This document shows positions 21,906-34,560 of a DNA stretch of 64,000 nt, one piece after another (the stretch's first letter is position 1; every line of letters starts with the position of its first letter). Position numbers and translations under genes: made by a program. Below the pieces are notes generated by a model. That model was not told the origin of the DNA. It ran no database searches and was given only the letters and a program-made list of their open reading frames with translations. Location of the stretch: positions 901,206 to 965,205 of the forward strand of contig KV748239.1 in assembly GCA_001692895.1 (NCBI GenBank), in the 5' to 3' direction. The stretch comes from Cenococcum geophilum 1.58. Lineage: Eukaryota > Ascomycota > Dothideomycetes > Gloniales > Gloniaceae.

Positions 21906-24900
21906 CTATCTCCCTCCTCTTTATCTTTATCCTTAAAGATACCTAGTATCTTTAAGTTGTTTACTAAAGGTGTAATATTTATCTAATTAATTTGGTTAAT
22001 ATTGTTACTTATAATACCTAAAGCCTCTTCCTCTTTATACGCGCAACGTCGTGCCCGCACTATTACTACAATATTATTACTTAGTAAAGTAATACTATCT
22101 CCGTGTTCTTGTTGTATAAAAGAGGGGTTAGTTTATATTGCGTTAGCAAGTCCTTTATCTTAATAACCCTCTTTTTATTTAAAGTGCACTAAAGCAAACA
22201 TTCAGTTATCCTATAATATTCGCTCTACTTTTAACGCTAAGTATACGCGTCCTATAGCTCTTAATAATCTCTAAGTTCCCTAAGTAATTTATTATAGGGT
22301 CTTATATTTAATCTACTACTATAAAGCTTAATAATAACCTAGCGTAGGCCCTTATAAAGCTTAAGCGTTCTTAGGATGCGGAATAAAAGGCCCTAAATGC
22401 TTGCATCGCGGCATCTACCTGTCTTTTTCGTCTTAAGAAAGTTTATAAGAAGGTTTATTTTAAGGAGTAGAAACTTATAGAATAAGGTTTATAGGAACTT
22501 AGCAATAAAAGAACGGATTTTCTTCTAATGGCGAAGAAAATAACTCTAAGTAGTTCGGCAGTCGCTCTTTCTAGGTCCCCCTTAGGTAACTTATTCTTTG
22601 GCGATTCCCCTTTATTAATATTACCTAACCTTTTCTTTTCTAATACTCCTATACCTTTCCTATAGCGTTCTTTAGGTTCTCTAGTAGCTCCTAGGTAATC
22701 TTATTATAGCCTATCTACTTTACTTTATACTATATTTTATTATCTACGTCCTTATAACTAATAATCTTTAAAACTTACTATTTATCTTCCTTTTATCCTC
22801 TATATATATCTACTTTATAAACCGGTGGCTTAACATTTTTGTGTGCTAGCTCTAGCATTGCAATATACTATATAGGGTAGATCTTTATCCTAGCTAGTAG
22901 ATTTAACTTAAATATAACTAATAAAATTTTCTATATAATTTCAAAAGGTCCTAGTCTAATATAGTCTAACTTTTTGCTTAGTTGTTAACTCTTAAAATTT
23001 TTGTATAGTAGCTATACTTTATCTCCCTCCTTAAGATCTAGTCCCTTAAATCTCTTAGTATTATAGTACCTTTTTATCCTTTACTATACCACCTTAGCTA
23101 TTTCTATAAGGTCTGCATAAAGATTTATTAAACTCTTTATTCTTTACTTAGCTATACTACTTATCTTCTTTACTTAATATGGCAATAATAAGGTCCTTAG
23201 CTTATATCCCTAATTTGCCTTAAATAGTAATATGCCCATTCCTTTTTATAGTATTATATTATATGCAAACTATATAACTAGTAATAGCGATACCTAATTA
23301 TTCTGTGTATAATTAATATAATACCTTAGATACTACTCTAGTGTCTAATTTAATCTTTCCGTTTAACCGTCTGTCTGTAAATAATATGCGGTAGAAGTTA
23401 CTGCTTAAACTCCTTACTCTACTAAGAATACTTCCCAGAATATTACTATAAATCTTAGATCTCTATTTAATATAATCTTACTTAGTGCTCTATATCTTAT
23501 AAATACTTCTTTAATATAGATTCTAGCAATATCTTCCGCTAATATTTCTTTTAAACATGCTATAAAGTATCCCTACTTTATAAGCTTATCTATTATTACT
23601 AAGATTATATTATAATCTTATCTAGTAATAGGGTCTCTTAACCTTAGTAACTTAATAATAAAGTCCCATAATATAACCCCCTATAGTCTCTCTAATATTT
23701 TAATAGGTTATAGCTCTCTATATAGCTTATACCTCGTCGGTTTGTTCCTTTAGCAATCTAGATATTTTTTTATAACTTACCTAGCTAGTCCCTAAATTCT
23801 ATTAATAATATACTCCTCTTAAAGTCTTAACACTAAGCCTGTAGCTCCGTTGTGTCCTTAAGTTAGTCCTTTATAAAATAACTTAATAAACTCTTTTATA
23901 ATAGCTTTTAGTACGTATATTACTTCTTAATTTTCGTGCTACTCTGCGTCTAGATCCTTTGTTTATGCATTTAGGATCTTTTATATCTAATTACTCTCTA
24001 GTAATTTATAGATCTTCTTTTCTTATATTGCTATAATCTTTAGATAATTATACCTAATTAATCTATCTATATCCTTTCGCAATAAAGCCCCTAATGGCTT
24101 TTTATTATTTTATAGTTTAGCCTTTCTGCTTAGAGCATCTGCTCGTGCATTCTCTATACCCTTAGTATACTAAATCTTAAAATAGTATTCTATAAGTATC
24201 TCTACCTATCTAACCTATCTATAATTAAGTTCTTTTGTTATTAAGAACCCCGTTAGGTTCTTATAATCCGTCTTAACTATAAATAGTTTCTCTATACCTT
24301 ATAAAAATAATCTCTATTCCCTTAGTACTATAACTATACCTAATAACTCCTTATTATAGATATTATAGTTTAGTTCTAGTAGTGTTATCTTCTAACTATA
24401 ATATACTACTAGGTACTATCCATCTTTATATTTCTATAGAAAGTACACTCCTAGTATATAGTCTAATACATCCGTTTTAATTACTGTCTCTAACTATAGC
24501 TAATAGATTTTAAGAACTGGCTCCTAGGTAAACAACTGTTTAACTTTTTTAAATAGTTCCTTTTATTCCTCTCCCTATGCCTATAGTTCTTCCTTTTTTA
24601 TTAATTTTATAAATGGCTTAATGTCCTATAACTATTAAGCTATAAACCTTTTATAGTAGTTACAAAACCCTAGAAATAACCTTAACTATATTATATTTTT
24701 TAGTTCTTGCTAATTTACTATAGCCTTGATCTTCTTTAGATCTACACTAAATTGGCCTAGTTTAATAATAAATCTAACAAAATCTATCTTCCTAGTAAAG
24801 AATTTATATTTCTTAATTACTACTAGCATCTATTCTTCTTATAGTCTTTTTAAGACCCATTTAACGTATTCTCTATGTTCTTCCTTATTTATTAAGTAGA

Positions 24901-27900
24901 TAATAATATTATTAAGGTATACTATAATAAATTTATCTAAGTGTTCTCTTAATATATTATTAATACGCTTCTAAAACGTTACTAGTGCGTTTATAAGCCC
25001 GAATTATATAACTAGTGGTTTATATAGTTCTTCCTTTAACCTAAAGGCTGCCTTTTATTTATCGCCTTCCTTAATTTTAATCTAATGGTACACCTATCTT
25101 AAATCTATCTTTATAAAGATTTACGTATTACTAATCCTATCTTAGATTTCGCTAATTAAGGGTAAAGGATACCTATCCTTTCTAGTAATACTATTTAACT
25201 ATTTATAGTTAATGCATAGCCTAAGTTTTCCATTCTTCTTTAGTATGAATAATACTAAATATCCCGCTAATAACTGCGATGGTCTAATATATCCCTTTTA
25301 AAGGTTTTCCTAGATAAACTCTTTTAATGCTCTACCTTTTTCTTTAGTAAGCTTATAGGTTAGAAAGAACTATAGACTCGTTCCTAGTTCTAACTCTATT
25401 TTATAGTCCTATACTGCATAATTTAATAGCTTTTCACTTTCTAGTAACTATAGCTTCTTACTATATTTATGGTATCTCTTTAGTATATAACTTAATCCCT
25501 AATTGGTTTCCTTATATATTGGTCCAACTTAGTACTATACTAACTTAGTTTATTATTATATTTTACGTTATTATATATCTCTAATATTAACCTAACCTAT
25601 AACCTAATTAATCCTTAGATTATATTCCTATAACTAAGGTATTCCTAATACTACCTTATTATTCCCTAATAGTAATATATTAAAAGACATCTTAACTTAT
25701 CTTCCTTTAATAGTTATCTAAATAGGTCCTATTTTAAGATTAATAATACCTCCTCTATAGGTTATTAGATTTCCTAAAATTATTACTAGTAGATAAGGGT
25801 GCTCCTTTTGCCTATATAGTAGCCCCATCCTTTTAACTACTGCTAGTGAGATATAGTTTTATATTACTCCACTATCTACTAACACTTTAAACTATTAATC
25901 TTACCAATTAACTTTTAAATTTAGGTATTGTCCTTAAATTCCTTTAAGGGTCTAAGGCTCTACTACTAGCTCCCTCTAGTCCTATAGGCCTTTACTTTTT
26001 CTAACTATTAGCTGCTTAATCCTATTTATACTTAGTTTAACTTAGGCCAATACTTAGTTCGCTTTTTATTTTTAATATACTATAGATAGGTATTCTCTAG
26101 ATATTCCTACTATTATTATCCATCTAGGCATTCTTCCGTAAGGAATCTTCCTAGTTAAAGTATTAAGTCCCCTAACTCCTAAACTTCTATTAGATGCCAG
26201 CTGTGCATATACTTAGTATTTCTGTACTATTACTTATCTAGCGCCCAATATATCCTTATAGGGTATTTCTAGTTTTTCTCTTCTAGATTTTTATATATTT
26301 TATATATATCGTCTATATATATAATCCATAATAGCGTATAGTATACCATATACTTTAGGTTAACTTTTAACTCGTCTTTATCCTTAAGTTTAAACCTTTA
26401 TCGCGTTAATCTAAACGTTATAACTTTATTTATAGGTACTAAGACGCGTCTCTTGCTTCTCTAGTCCTCTAATCGTTTCTCTAGATCCTTTAATATTATA
26501 ATTAAGGCTCCCTTAATATAATTTATCGCTTTTTCCGTAATTAGGTAGTCTTAAATAACTTTTTCGTCCAACTACATATAGAAATCTTCCCACTTATTAT
26601 TATACCTTTGCCTATACCACTTTTAATATAGCTGCTAAAGTATATACGGCTTGTCCGTAAGGAAGTATCTTCTTATTACTGCGTTATAATAGCCTTTTGT
26701 ATATCGTTCTTTAAACCTAGTTAAAATCCCTAAATCCTCTTTATTTTCCAGTTTAGTAAGCCACTTAGCTCTTAGTGTACCTATTCTTAGCCTATTAGTA
26801 ATTCTTTGTATAAGTACTCTGTCCCTTATACGACCTAGTATACTAGATCTCGTATTTAGTTTCTTTTCTTACTATACAAGGATTCTTGCTCTAAACTTAT
26901 CTATGGTTTCTTATTATTTACGTCTTATAACTAAATCCTCAAAGTTTTCTTACTTCTTAATCGCTATATTAACTTTCCAATCTTTAGGTTAAACACTATA
27001 TTTACCTAGTAAGTCTTCTAGGTCTATATATCTGTCTTCTAATCTAACTACTGTTTATACTATAGATTCTCTAATCTATAGCGAAGTCTCTTACTTCTTT
27101 CTTGCGGGTGTCCTTATTTATACTCCAAATTCTTAACCCCTTAGATTCTTTAACTCTAAGCTTACTTCTTTCTTAAGCTATACTCCAGCCTTAGTCTAAC
27201 TAGGCTTTACTAGTATCCTCATCTTGTCTTAAGAGTCCTAGATCTTACTTATCTCGTCTTAAGAGTCTTATATTTTTTAGGAAACTTTGTCTTAAGCTTA
27301 TTTATATATTGCTAAACTAAGCTATCGCTCTATCCTATCGGTTTTCGTCTGTTATAGGTCCTTAAGCATGCCTTATCTCGTCTTAAGAATCTTAGTCGTC
27401 TTTTATCTTGTCTTAAAAATCTTAAGCCTTTAGCCTTTTACCTTTATTAAGTAGTAAGCTAGTACTAGCAGTCGTCTACTTACTTAATCGTCTTTAGATA
27501 TTACTCCTTCCGTCTTATAAAGTAATAGATGCCGTATCTAATGGTATTATAATACCCATTACTAAACCTTACTCTATAGCGGTCCCAGTCTCTATTTCTA
27601 TTGCGTTATTAAGATTTAAATACCCCTAGTTAGTTCCTTTACTGGCCTTATCGCTGTTAATTAATAAGTACTCCAACTCTATTATTATTGTTACTAATCT
27701 TTATCCACACGTTGCTATAATATCTTAATCTAGCTTATAGAGTCGATCTTATTCTTTATCTAACTCTTTAGTTCCTTTAAGTCCTTTTAACTCTAGCTCC
27801 TATAGCTAATAGCTTACACTATACTTAGCGTCTTTATAAATTTAGCATATGTTATTATAACAAAACGCAAAACTTCTAATTAAATATTCTTTTGTTCCTT

Positions 27901-29032
27901 GTAGTACACTATTATCCCTCTATATATATATATCACATACTACTAGTCTAGTTTCCTTTACTACGTAATAACTCTAACTACTTCTATAGTCTCTAGTAAA
28001 ATAACCTTATTTCCTACAATTTATATAAGCTCTATCTTTAAACCATTACTTTTATTATAGAGTCCGCTTAAACGTCTTCTGCTACTAAGATCCTTAATTT
28101 AACCTATACTCCCTAGTCCTATAATCACTCAATTCTCAACCTTTAGGTTTTTATAGTTTCTTACCCTATCTCTTATAGGTTTCTTTAGTACCACTTAGGT
28201 CCATTAACTCTACGCCATACCATATTTTCTAATTTAGCTTAGGTTATTGCATGCTCTATATCTTATATAACTATAGAACTCTATCCTAGCCCTTCTTAGC
28301 CTATTCCCTTTAGTAGATCCTATTATTAATCTTTATCGCTTAATCTATTAGTTCCCTTAGGGTATCCGTATCTTCTATTAGGATAATTACGTCCTAGACT
28401 TTAGCCTTAAGTCCCTATTTATACTATACCATAAGCGCCTTATTATTCCACTTAACTTATATTACTAGTGTTTAGAACTACGTTATATACTTAATTACTA
28501 AAGTTTATTATATAATGTCTTGGAGTTTTCTTTCCGCTATAGTTGTTACCTCTAGGTCTCCAAATATTTGCGTAAGTTGCTCTATAAATCTACCCTAGCT
28601 TAAGAACATAAACCGTACCTCTTAGTTCGTAGTTGTTATTCCATTTACTTATATTTCTATAAGGTAAAGCTTAAACTATTTAAATGCTCTTCCTAATAAG
28701 AACAATCCTATATACGCTACTTAATCCATAGTTGTTACTAGCTTTGCTCCCTCTTACGTAACCTTAAAGTGTATTTACGTAAGGAATCCTTTAAGCTTTA
28801 ATCTCTCTCCTAACAATCTTTTAATTAATAGTAACTTAACCTTTACTACTCCTATCCTATTAATCCTATTTTTAAGTATCGCATTATTTTCCGTTAATTA
28901 ATTAACTATCTCTTATAACTGTCCTACTGTTACAGGTTATTATAAGTTAGTATCTACTATACTAGTATCATTACCTAATCTTAAAGTAGTTACCGCCGTC
29001 GATGGCGTTATAGTGGCTACTTTTGGTGGCAT
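21906..29032 (-). pseudogene. Gypsy-B gag-pol region (fossil)
   Basis: All parts of a chromovirus polyprotein can be placed in order on the minus strand, with a gag start about 40 bp after the right LTR. It carries a roughly 250-codon region between chromodomain and purine tract that also occurs in Gypsy-1 and Gypsy-C. The frame is broken many times. Confidence 0.75.
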
Positions 29033-29072
29033 ATTATTTGACTTATTAAAACTATAACTATAGTAGTGATTG

Positions 29073-29476
29073 TGTAACGGAACCTTGTAGTAGGAACTAC
29101 GGTAGGCTTATTAATAGGCTAGGTATATAGGTATTATAAGTAAGTTAACAACGTAATAATAACTAGTGGAGTAATTACCCAATAGATTAACTCTAATTAT
29201 ATTCTAAGAATTACTATAAGGAAGAAACTATCTAGGTAGGGATTAAGGGTCCTTAAATACACAACCGTACTCCTATAAAATCCTCCTTATACGTAATATA
29301 CGTGTTATACATAAGGTACGTAAGTTCCTCTTGTTCCTTACGTTTAATATATAGCACGTTATATAACCTTAGCTACTATTCCTCATTATATAGTTCCACG
29401 GGTTCTATCCTGGACCGTGCTTATATCAACTAACTAGCTTCCTCTGACTCTTCTCCAAGTAGTCGTAACATTGTAC
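29073..29476 (-). repeat. LTR of Gypsy-B, right (5') copy
   Basis: It starts TGTAACGGAACCTTG and aligns with the left copy. LINE-A sequence resumes at 29477. Confidence 0.85.
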
Positions 29477-31310
29477 GGCGTAGTAAGCCCGTCTAGGCTG
29501 CGTAGTATCTATACGAAGCCTAAATATAAGTAGAGCCTTTAACTATATATTATATAAGAGACTCCTATAGATCTTAAAAAAGAAGGGCTTACTAGAATAA
29601 ATAGTTAACTTTACTTAAGCCTTCCTTATAGGACGTACTACTAAAATAGTATTTAAGGGCTATAAAAGCGAAATAATACTAATACCTATAGGTATTGCCT
29701 AAGAATTACCCCAATTACTAATCCTGTTCCTATTCTTTATATCTAAGCTACTAAAGATATTTAATAATAACTAGAAAACAGTAGCCCTAAAATTTATAAA
29801 TAATAGAAACCTAATTATATAGGGAGATATAGCAGCAGAAAACTGTATAAGGCTAAACTAGGTATATAATAGGTATATTATATAGGCAAAGCATTATAGT
29901 ATTAAATTTACACCAGATAAATACTAGCTTATCTACTTTATAAGATAAAGTAGGGTAATTAATAACCTAGTATTAATAGTAAGTATCTAGGGCTACAAAG
30001 CAAAACTAAAAGCCACCCTTAAGGTCTTAGGGGTCTAGGTAGACGCTAAGCTAAACTGGAACGTATATATTATATAGGCAACTTATAAGGGAGCAGCGGC
30101 ATTACTATAGTATTATAAATTATAGCTTTAACCTAGAGACCCTTATTTAGACGTATACGACTACTATATATAGTAGTAATAAGGTTAGTAATGCTATACG
30201 GCGCCTAGATCTAGGATATAGGACTAAATAATAAGCTATTAGCAAAAAGCTCCCTAGTACTACTAGAGAAGCTATAAAATTAATATCTATATAGAATTAT
30301 AAGGGCTTATAAAAGGGCACTATATGCCGCAATAGAACGCAAAGCAGTAGTACCGCTATTAGACATATATATAGAAGCAACTACTATATAGAGGGCATCT
30401 ATAATATAAGACCACCCAGTAGAGAAGGAGATACGCTAGATAGTAGAGCGTATATAAGGGGCGAGGGCCCCCTAAATAGGCACTACGCCTAAGCTTATAA
30501 GCTAAAAAGCCCTCCGCCTATAAGCAGTAGGGAGAAAATAGAAAATATAAGAGCTATTATTATATTAAGCGGAAACCTAACGCCGCGCTAGTAGAGTACC
30601 GCGACAATAATAGAGAATAGGAGGCTACTAGTATAAGTAGAGATCTACTATATACATTACAAGATAGGCAGATATTAAGTAGAAATAACGCTAGAAGAAG
30701 GCGGCGAAAGTGTAAAGAGGAACTACGTAAAGCACCCTATAAATAATACCGACTTTTCCCCTATATAAAGGACAGACAAAGGTAGAACCTATAGCCGCCT
30801 TTTTATTACGGATAGAGGTTTTAAAACTAAACGTATAGCTAGCAAGCATTTATATCCTAAATACTATACTATACTGCATATACGGATAGCCCATATAGTT
30901 AGTGCGCCATATAATACTATTCTATAACTACTATACAGTAAGAGACTAGCTATTTACTAGGGCGGGCATAAATAATATTACCTAAATGCTATCTATAAGT
31001 AGGGGCCTATATATAGTAGTATAATAGTATATAGGTTAAGGAATCCTCTAGTAATTCTAGATAGCGTATAAGATTAAATAAAAGGATATAGGAGGATACG
31101 CCCCCTTTTAGCCCCTTAGGGACTAGATATCCCACTAAGCTAAAGGCGGCTTATAGGTAACTTATTAGACCCTTTTACTACTCCCTAGACCTTCTAAAAT
31201 ACCTTAGAAGTATAGTATAAAAAGTAGATATATTATAAAGGTAAATAGGCTAGGCGTAGGTAGAGTGCGTAAGACTAGCTAAAAGGATACACCTAGGTTT
31301 TTCCCTTATT
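29477..31310 (+). pseudogene. LINE-A ORF2, second part: reverse transcriptase and C-terminal region
   Basis: The RT continues with ISRAFNYILYKRLL (about 29540), FLIGRTTK (about 29625), PQLLILFLFFISKLLK (about 29708), VALKFINN (about 29785; the usual F-DD box has Asn in place of Asp, a G-to-A change) and LKVLGV (about 30022). Downstream it can be aligned codon by codon with LINE-B to the C-terminal Cys-His region (about 30880-30930). Tad1-type ORF2 proteins nick DNA and copy their RNA at the nick. Many TAA/TAG stops at Gln/Trp positions and D-to-N changes show RIP. The 3' untranslated end runs to an AAT-rich tail near 31400. Confidence 0.8.
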
Positions 31311-31400
31311 AGGGATTTTTCCTATAAATAGAAGGTAGAAGCCTATATAGACTTAGTAAAGGGACTAAATCGGGCAATAAATAGAATAAATAATAATAAT

Positions 31401-32215
31401 TAGTTTTTAATATATTTAAATATAATATAAACTAAATAAATATATATTCTTAAGCTAGTAATATTAATTCTTTTAAATATAAAGGGTAAAAAAAATATAA
31501 TGTTATAAATGCCTTTAAATTTTTTAATAATTTTTAAAGGATATAAGGTCTAATATAAAGAGAGTAAATAGCTTTTAATAAAAGTTAAATAAATATTTAT
31601 AAATAAATAAATAAATAACTAGTTTTAAATATATTTAGTACTTAAATTAGTATATATTAGCTTATTTTTAATAACTTAAAAAAATAGCCTATTACTATTA
31701 GGTATAATAAAGCTATTATTTAAATATCTAAAAGAGTTATAATCTAAATTTATATTATATTTTAAGTTATCTTTTATAGTATTTAAAGAATTATAAAGTA
31801 TATTATATATATATAATTTAAGTATATTAATACTAGTCCTTTATAGTTACTAAAGTATAAAGCTTTAAGTAATAACTAAAATATTTAAATAAAAGTTAAA
31901 GTCTTAAATTTTATAAAATAGAGGTTAAATTAAAAATAAAGTAGTTAAAAAATATATAATTTTCTTAATTAAAAGTAAAAGAAGCTAGTATATAATAATA
32001 ATTATATAAAATATACTTAAGCATTATTTATATATATAAAGATATATAGTTTTTAATAATAATAAAGCAGCTTAAACTATTAAAATTGCTATAAAATAGG
32101 CTATAAATAGCTTATATAGCTCTTTAAGGCAATACTTATTATATTTAAAATATTTTTATAATAGATTTAAGATAGATATATAAGAAAAGATAAGGTAAAG
32201 GTAAGGTTAAGTTAA
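31401..32215. other. Extremely AT-rich stretch without recognisable genes
   Basis: About 815 bp composed almost wholly of A and T with scattered TAAG and CTTT words. I see no coding similarity or repeat boundary in it. It follows the LINE-A tail directly and may be an end-stage RIP product of an older repeat or the AT-rich DNA into which LINE-A inserted (inference). Confidence 0.6.
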
Positions 32216-32307
32216 GTGAGGAAAGGTAGGGTTTAGTATAGTAGGCGGAGGTTTCGCCTATTAGGCCGACCTTTTAGCGTAGTCTGGCCGACCTATACGC
32301 ATACTTA

Positions 32308-32522
32308 ATGTAAATTCACTTTATATATAAATTTTACCTATACACAACCGTATATCTCTTTAATAACTTAATAAAACTAAATGGTTATTTAAATTACAAC
32401 TTTATTTAATATAAATTATAAAGTAAAGTAGTAAAAATTAAATAGTTATTTGGTTTTATTAAGTTATTAAAGAGATGCATAGTTATATATAGGTAAAATT
32501 TATATATAAAGTAAATTTGCGT
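32308..32522. mobile_element. 215-bp palindromic miniature element
   Basis: The two halves are inverted copies over about 86 bp or more (left block ACTTTATATATAAATTTTAC, mirrored at about 32490-32509), with almost only C/T and G/A differences. The middle also folds, so the whole could form one long hairpin. TA at 32306-32307 and 32523-32524 is a possible target duplication; TTAA at both ends is an alternative. It carries no coding sequence. Confidence 0.75.
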
Positions 32523-32640
32523 TAAGCCAGTGATCGGCATTGAGTCCGTAAGGGCTAAGAGCTTACTCTTAACGCGTTGGGCAAGTACACTACCCTAGTA
32601 CATTCGGCTAAAAGTGCCTTTTTAGCGCTGTCGATCATTC
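32523..32640 (-). other. tRNA-like stretch, possible SINE head
   Basis: On the minus strand TAGTGTACTTG (near 32590) fits an RNA polymerase III A box (TRGYNNANNNG). About 35 bp later ACTCAATGC partly fits a B box (GWTCRANNC, two mismatches). Between them TAAGAG/CTCTTA can form a stem at the anticodon-arm position. The flanks 32226-32307 (two copies of GGTCGGCC on the minus strand) could be the body of the same element, with the palindromic element inserted in it. No poly-A tail or target duplication is seen, so this is a weak call. Confidence 0.3.
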
Positions 32641-32855
32641 GGAGAACGCCGCCTGTTTTACTAGTTAAAATAGGGTTAATCTCCGACAGATCGGCACGCT
32701 TAAAAAAACGCCCATATTAAAATTAAATAAAGCTTTTTAAATTAAACCTTTATAAGGGATTGTGCCTATATATTAATTTCTATAGAGGAGCAATTAAGCG
32801 ATTGCTAAATTGCTAAATAAGTATCTAATACTTTCCTCTAAGCTCTTACCTAAAT
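32641..32855. other. Stretch between the tRNA-like segment and the Tc1 relic
   Basis: This is a noncoding 3' flank of the Tc1 transposase. It probably includes the end of the Tc1 element, but I could not pair terminal inverted repeats with confidence. The ending resembles no other element in the window. Confidence 0.4.
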
Positions 32856-33228
32856 CTACTATTTAGTTATACCCCTTTCGGCTACAATTACATCACGTAC
32901 GCATTGCCTTACAGATGCGACAAGTTAGAATAGATCTTCTTATATAATCTTATCCCACTCCTCCTAAATTACCTATTATATTTGCTCTTCTATATAAGGC
33001 TTATTGCGACGCTAGGTAATTCGTTTCTTTATTATTTTTTAAAAAGCTTTAATTAGGTTAAGATTAGGGCTATTTAGGGGCTAATTAAGTATTTAGGTTT
33101 AGTTAGCCGTAAATCTAGCTTAGGTAGATTAAGCTTTATATACGGATACGCCGTCTGTTTATATAATAGATAGGGTAGAGTTAAACGGCTAGGGGGCGTT
33201 AATATATATATATAATATTCTCTATTAC

Positions 33229-34560
33229 TGGAACGAGCATATCACACAGGCGACCCGCAGGGGAGCAGCAGCATTCTCGGCAGCATCACGAATTGCTGCC
33301 TCAACTTGGGGACCCTCTTTCAGACACACACGCCTACTATACACAGCTGTAGTAAGGCCAATAATGCTATACGGCTCCTAGATATGGGGCCCAGGACTAG
33401 ATGGCAAGGGGCTAACGAAAAGCTCCCTAGCGCCACTAACCAAGCTACAAAACCAATGCCTACGCAGAACCACAGGGGCCTATAAGAGAACACCACATAT
33501 AGCACTAGAACGCGAAGCAGCAGTTCCACCACTAGACTTATACATTAACACAACTGCAATGTAAAGAGCAGTTACAGTACAAGGCCAGCCGGTAGAAGAA
33601 AACATACGCTAAACGCTAAACCACATACGAGGAGCGAGACACACACGAAAAGCGAGACACACACGAGGAGCGAGGGCCCCTTAAAGGGGCGACACGCCCA
33701 AACACACCAGCCAGGAAGCCCTCTACCTGCAAGCAGTAGAGAAAGAAAAGGAAATACGGGAGTTACTAGCCCACCAGGCAGAGACCTGAAGCTACACTAG
33801 TAGAGCGCCATAACGGCGACGATAGAGGATAGGAGGCCATTAACACAGATGGAGGTCCACCATACTAATAGCAAGATGGGCAGACCTTAAGTAGAAACGA
33901 CGATGGAAGGAGGAAGCGAGAACACAAGACGCAGCCACATGGAACACCCCATAGTTGATACCGACTCTCCCCCTATACAAAGGACTAACGAAGGTAGAAG
34001 CTACAGCCGCCTTCCTACTAAGGACGGAGATCCTAGGCTTAAATGCATGGCTCGCGAGCATCCACGTCCTAAATACCACACCCCAATGCACATGCGGTTG
34101 GCCTGCCCAGTCAGTGCGCCATATACTACTATTCTGCAGCCACCGCTCAGCAAGGGACTAGCTACTCACTAGCGCAGGCACAAATAATATTACCTAGATG
34201 CTATCTATAAATAGGGGCCTATAAGCAGCAGCAAAATGGCTTATAGGACAAGGAATCCTCTAGCAGTTCCAAACGGCACACAAAATCCAACAGGAGGACA
34301 CTAAAGGACATGCCCTATTCCGGTCCCTTAGGGACTAGTTACCCCCCGCCTAGCCACAGGCGACACACTAGCAAGGCGCTAGACCCTCCCACTCCCCCTA
34401 CCCCTTAGATCTTCCGACATACCCAGGAAGCATAGTACGCAAGGCAGACTAAAAGACATAAAGACATACTGGCTAGGCGAAGGCGGAACGCGTAGGACTA
34501 GCTGAATTAAAATACCTAGGTTTTTCCCCCCTATGGGGATTTTTCCTATATAGAAAAGTA
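33229..34560 (+). pseudogene. LINE-B ORF2 C-terminal part
   Basis: The frame opens WNEHITQATRRGAAAFSAAS and continues YTAVVRPIMLYGS, LQNQCLRRTTGAYK, EREAAVPPLDLY and then the Cys-His block CTCGWPAQSVRHILLFC (about 34090-34140). That C-x-C-x7-H-x4-C block is the C-terminal zinc-finger-like motif of Tad1-clade ORF2 proteins. A piece of 68 codons (33955-34161) is still open around it. Stops elsewhere are mainly TAA/TAG at Gln or Trp positions; the catalytic RT core lies upstream and was never copied, so the insertion was dead on arrival. Confidence 0.82.
33629..33674 (+). repeat. 18-bp tandem repeat inside LINE-B
   Basis: Two full units (GAGGAGCGAGACACACAC and a variant with GAAAAGCG) and a partial third. 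LINE-A has only one copy of the GGGGCGAGGGCCCC-type sequence here (about 30458). The expansion adds 36 bp, 12 codons, and stays in frame. Confidence 0.85.

Larger units (their letters stand above)
21485..29476 (-). mobile_element. Gypsy-B: chromodomain Gypsy fossil, same family as Gypsy-1 and Gypsy-C
   Basis: Minus-strand element with LTR copies at 21485-21905 and 29073-29476. Parts read on the minus strand from the right: gag starting near 29032 (MPPKVATITPST), cysteine-rich region near 27860, protease about 25850-25900, RT about 24680-25600, RNase H about 24250-24600, integrase about 22900-24100 and chromodomain about 22690-22860. About 800 bp more follow, then a purine tract beside the left LTR. 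It lies in the LINE-A reverse transcriptase. No clear target duplication was recognised. Old and broken at dozens of positions by RIP-type transitions. Confidence 0.9.
3380..31400 (+). mobile_element. LINE-A: Tad1-like non-LTR retrotransposon, old and heavily interrupted
   Basis: Seen: an ORF1 stretch with a run of CCHC-type knuckles (3385-3656, continuing at 19051-19590), then an ORF2 with an AP-type endonuclease (GDFN motif near 19955), reverse transcriptase (about 21060-21484 and 29500-30010) and a C-terminal region matching LINE-B, ending in an AAT-rich tail near 31400. Known: this layout is that of the fungal Tad1 clade. It is split by Gypsy-2 (3657-19050), a 285-bp miniature element (20336-20620) and Gypsy-B (21485-29476). 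About 4.3 kb of its own sequence remains in the window; its 5' end is not here. Most in-frame stops are TAA or TAG where Gln or Trp would be expected, as RIP produces. It is the oldest resolvable layer of the left half. Confidence 0.85.

Noticed and set aside
21687-21986. Open frame of 99 codons, plus strand, hydrophobic and Ser/Tyr-rich
   Set aside because: It lies mostly in the Gypsy-B LTR and runs into its purine tract; not part of the element's coding strand.
33320-33532. Open frames on the minus strand at 33320-33532 and 33840-34091
   Set aside because: Both are antisense to the LINE-B ORF2, which has the recognisable zinc-finger-like motif on the plus strand.
33903-34172. Open frame of 89 codons, plus strand
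   Set aside because: It overlaps the true LINE-B ORF2 frame (33955-34161) in another phase and shows no motif.
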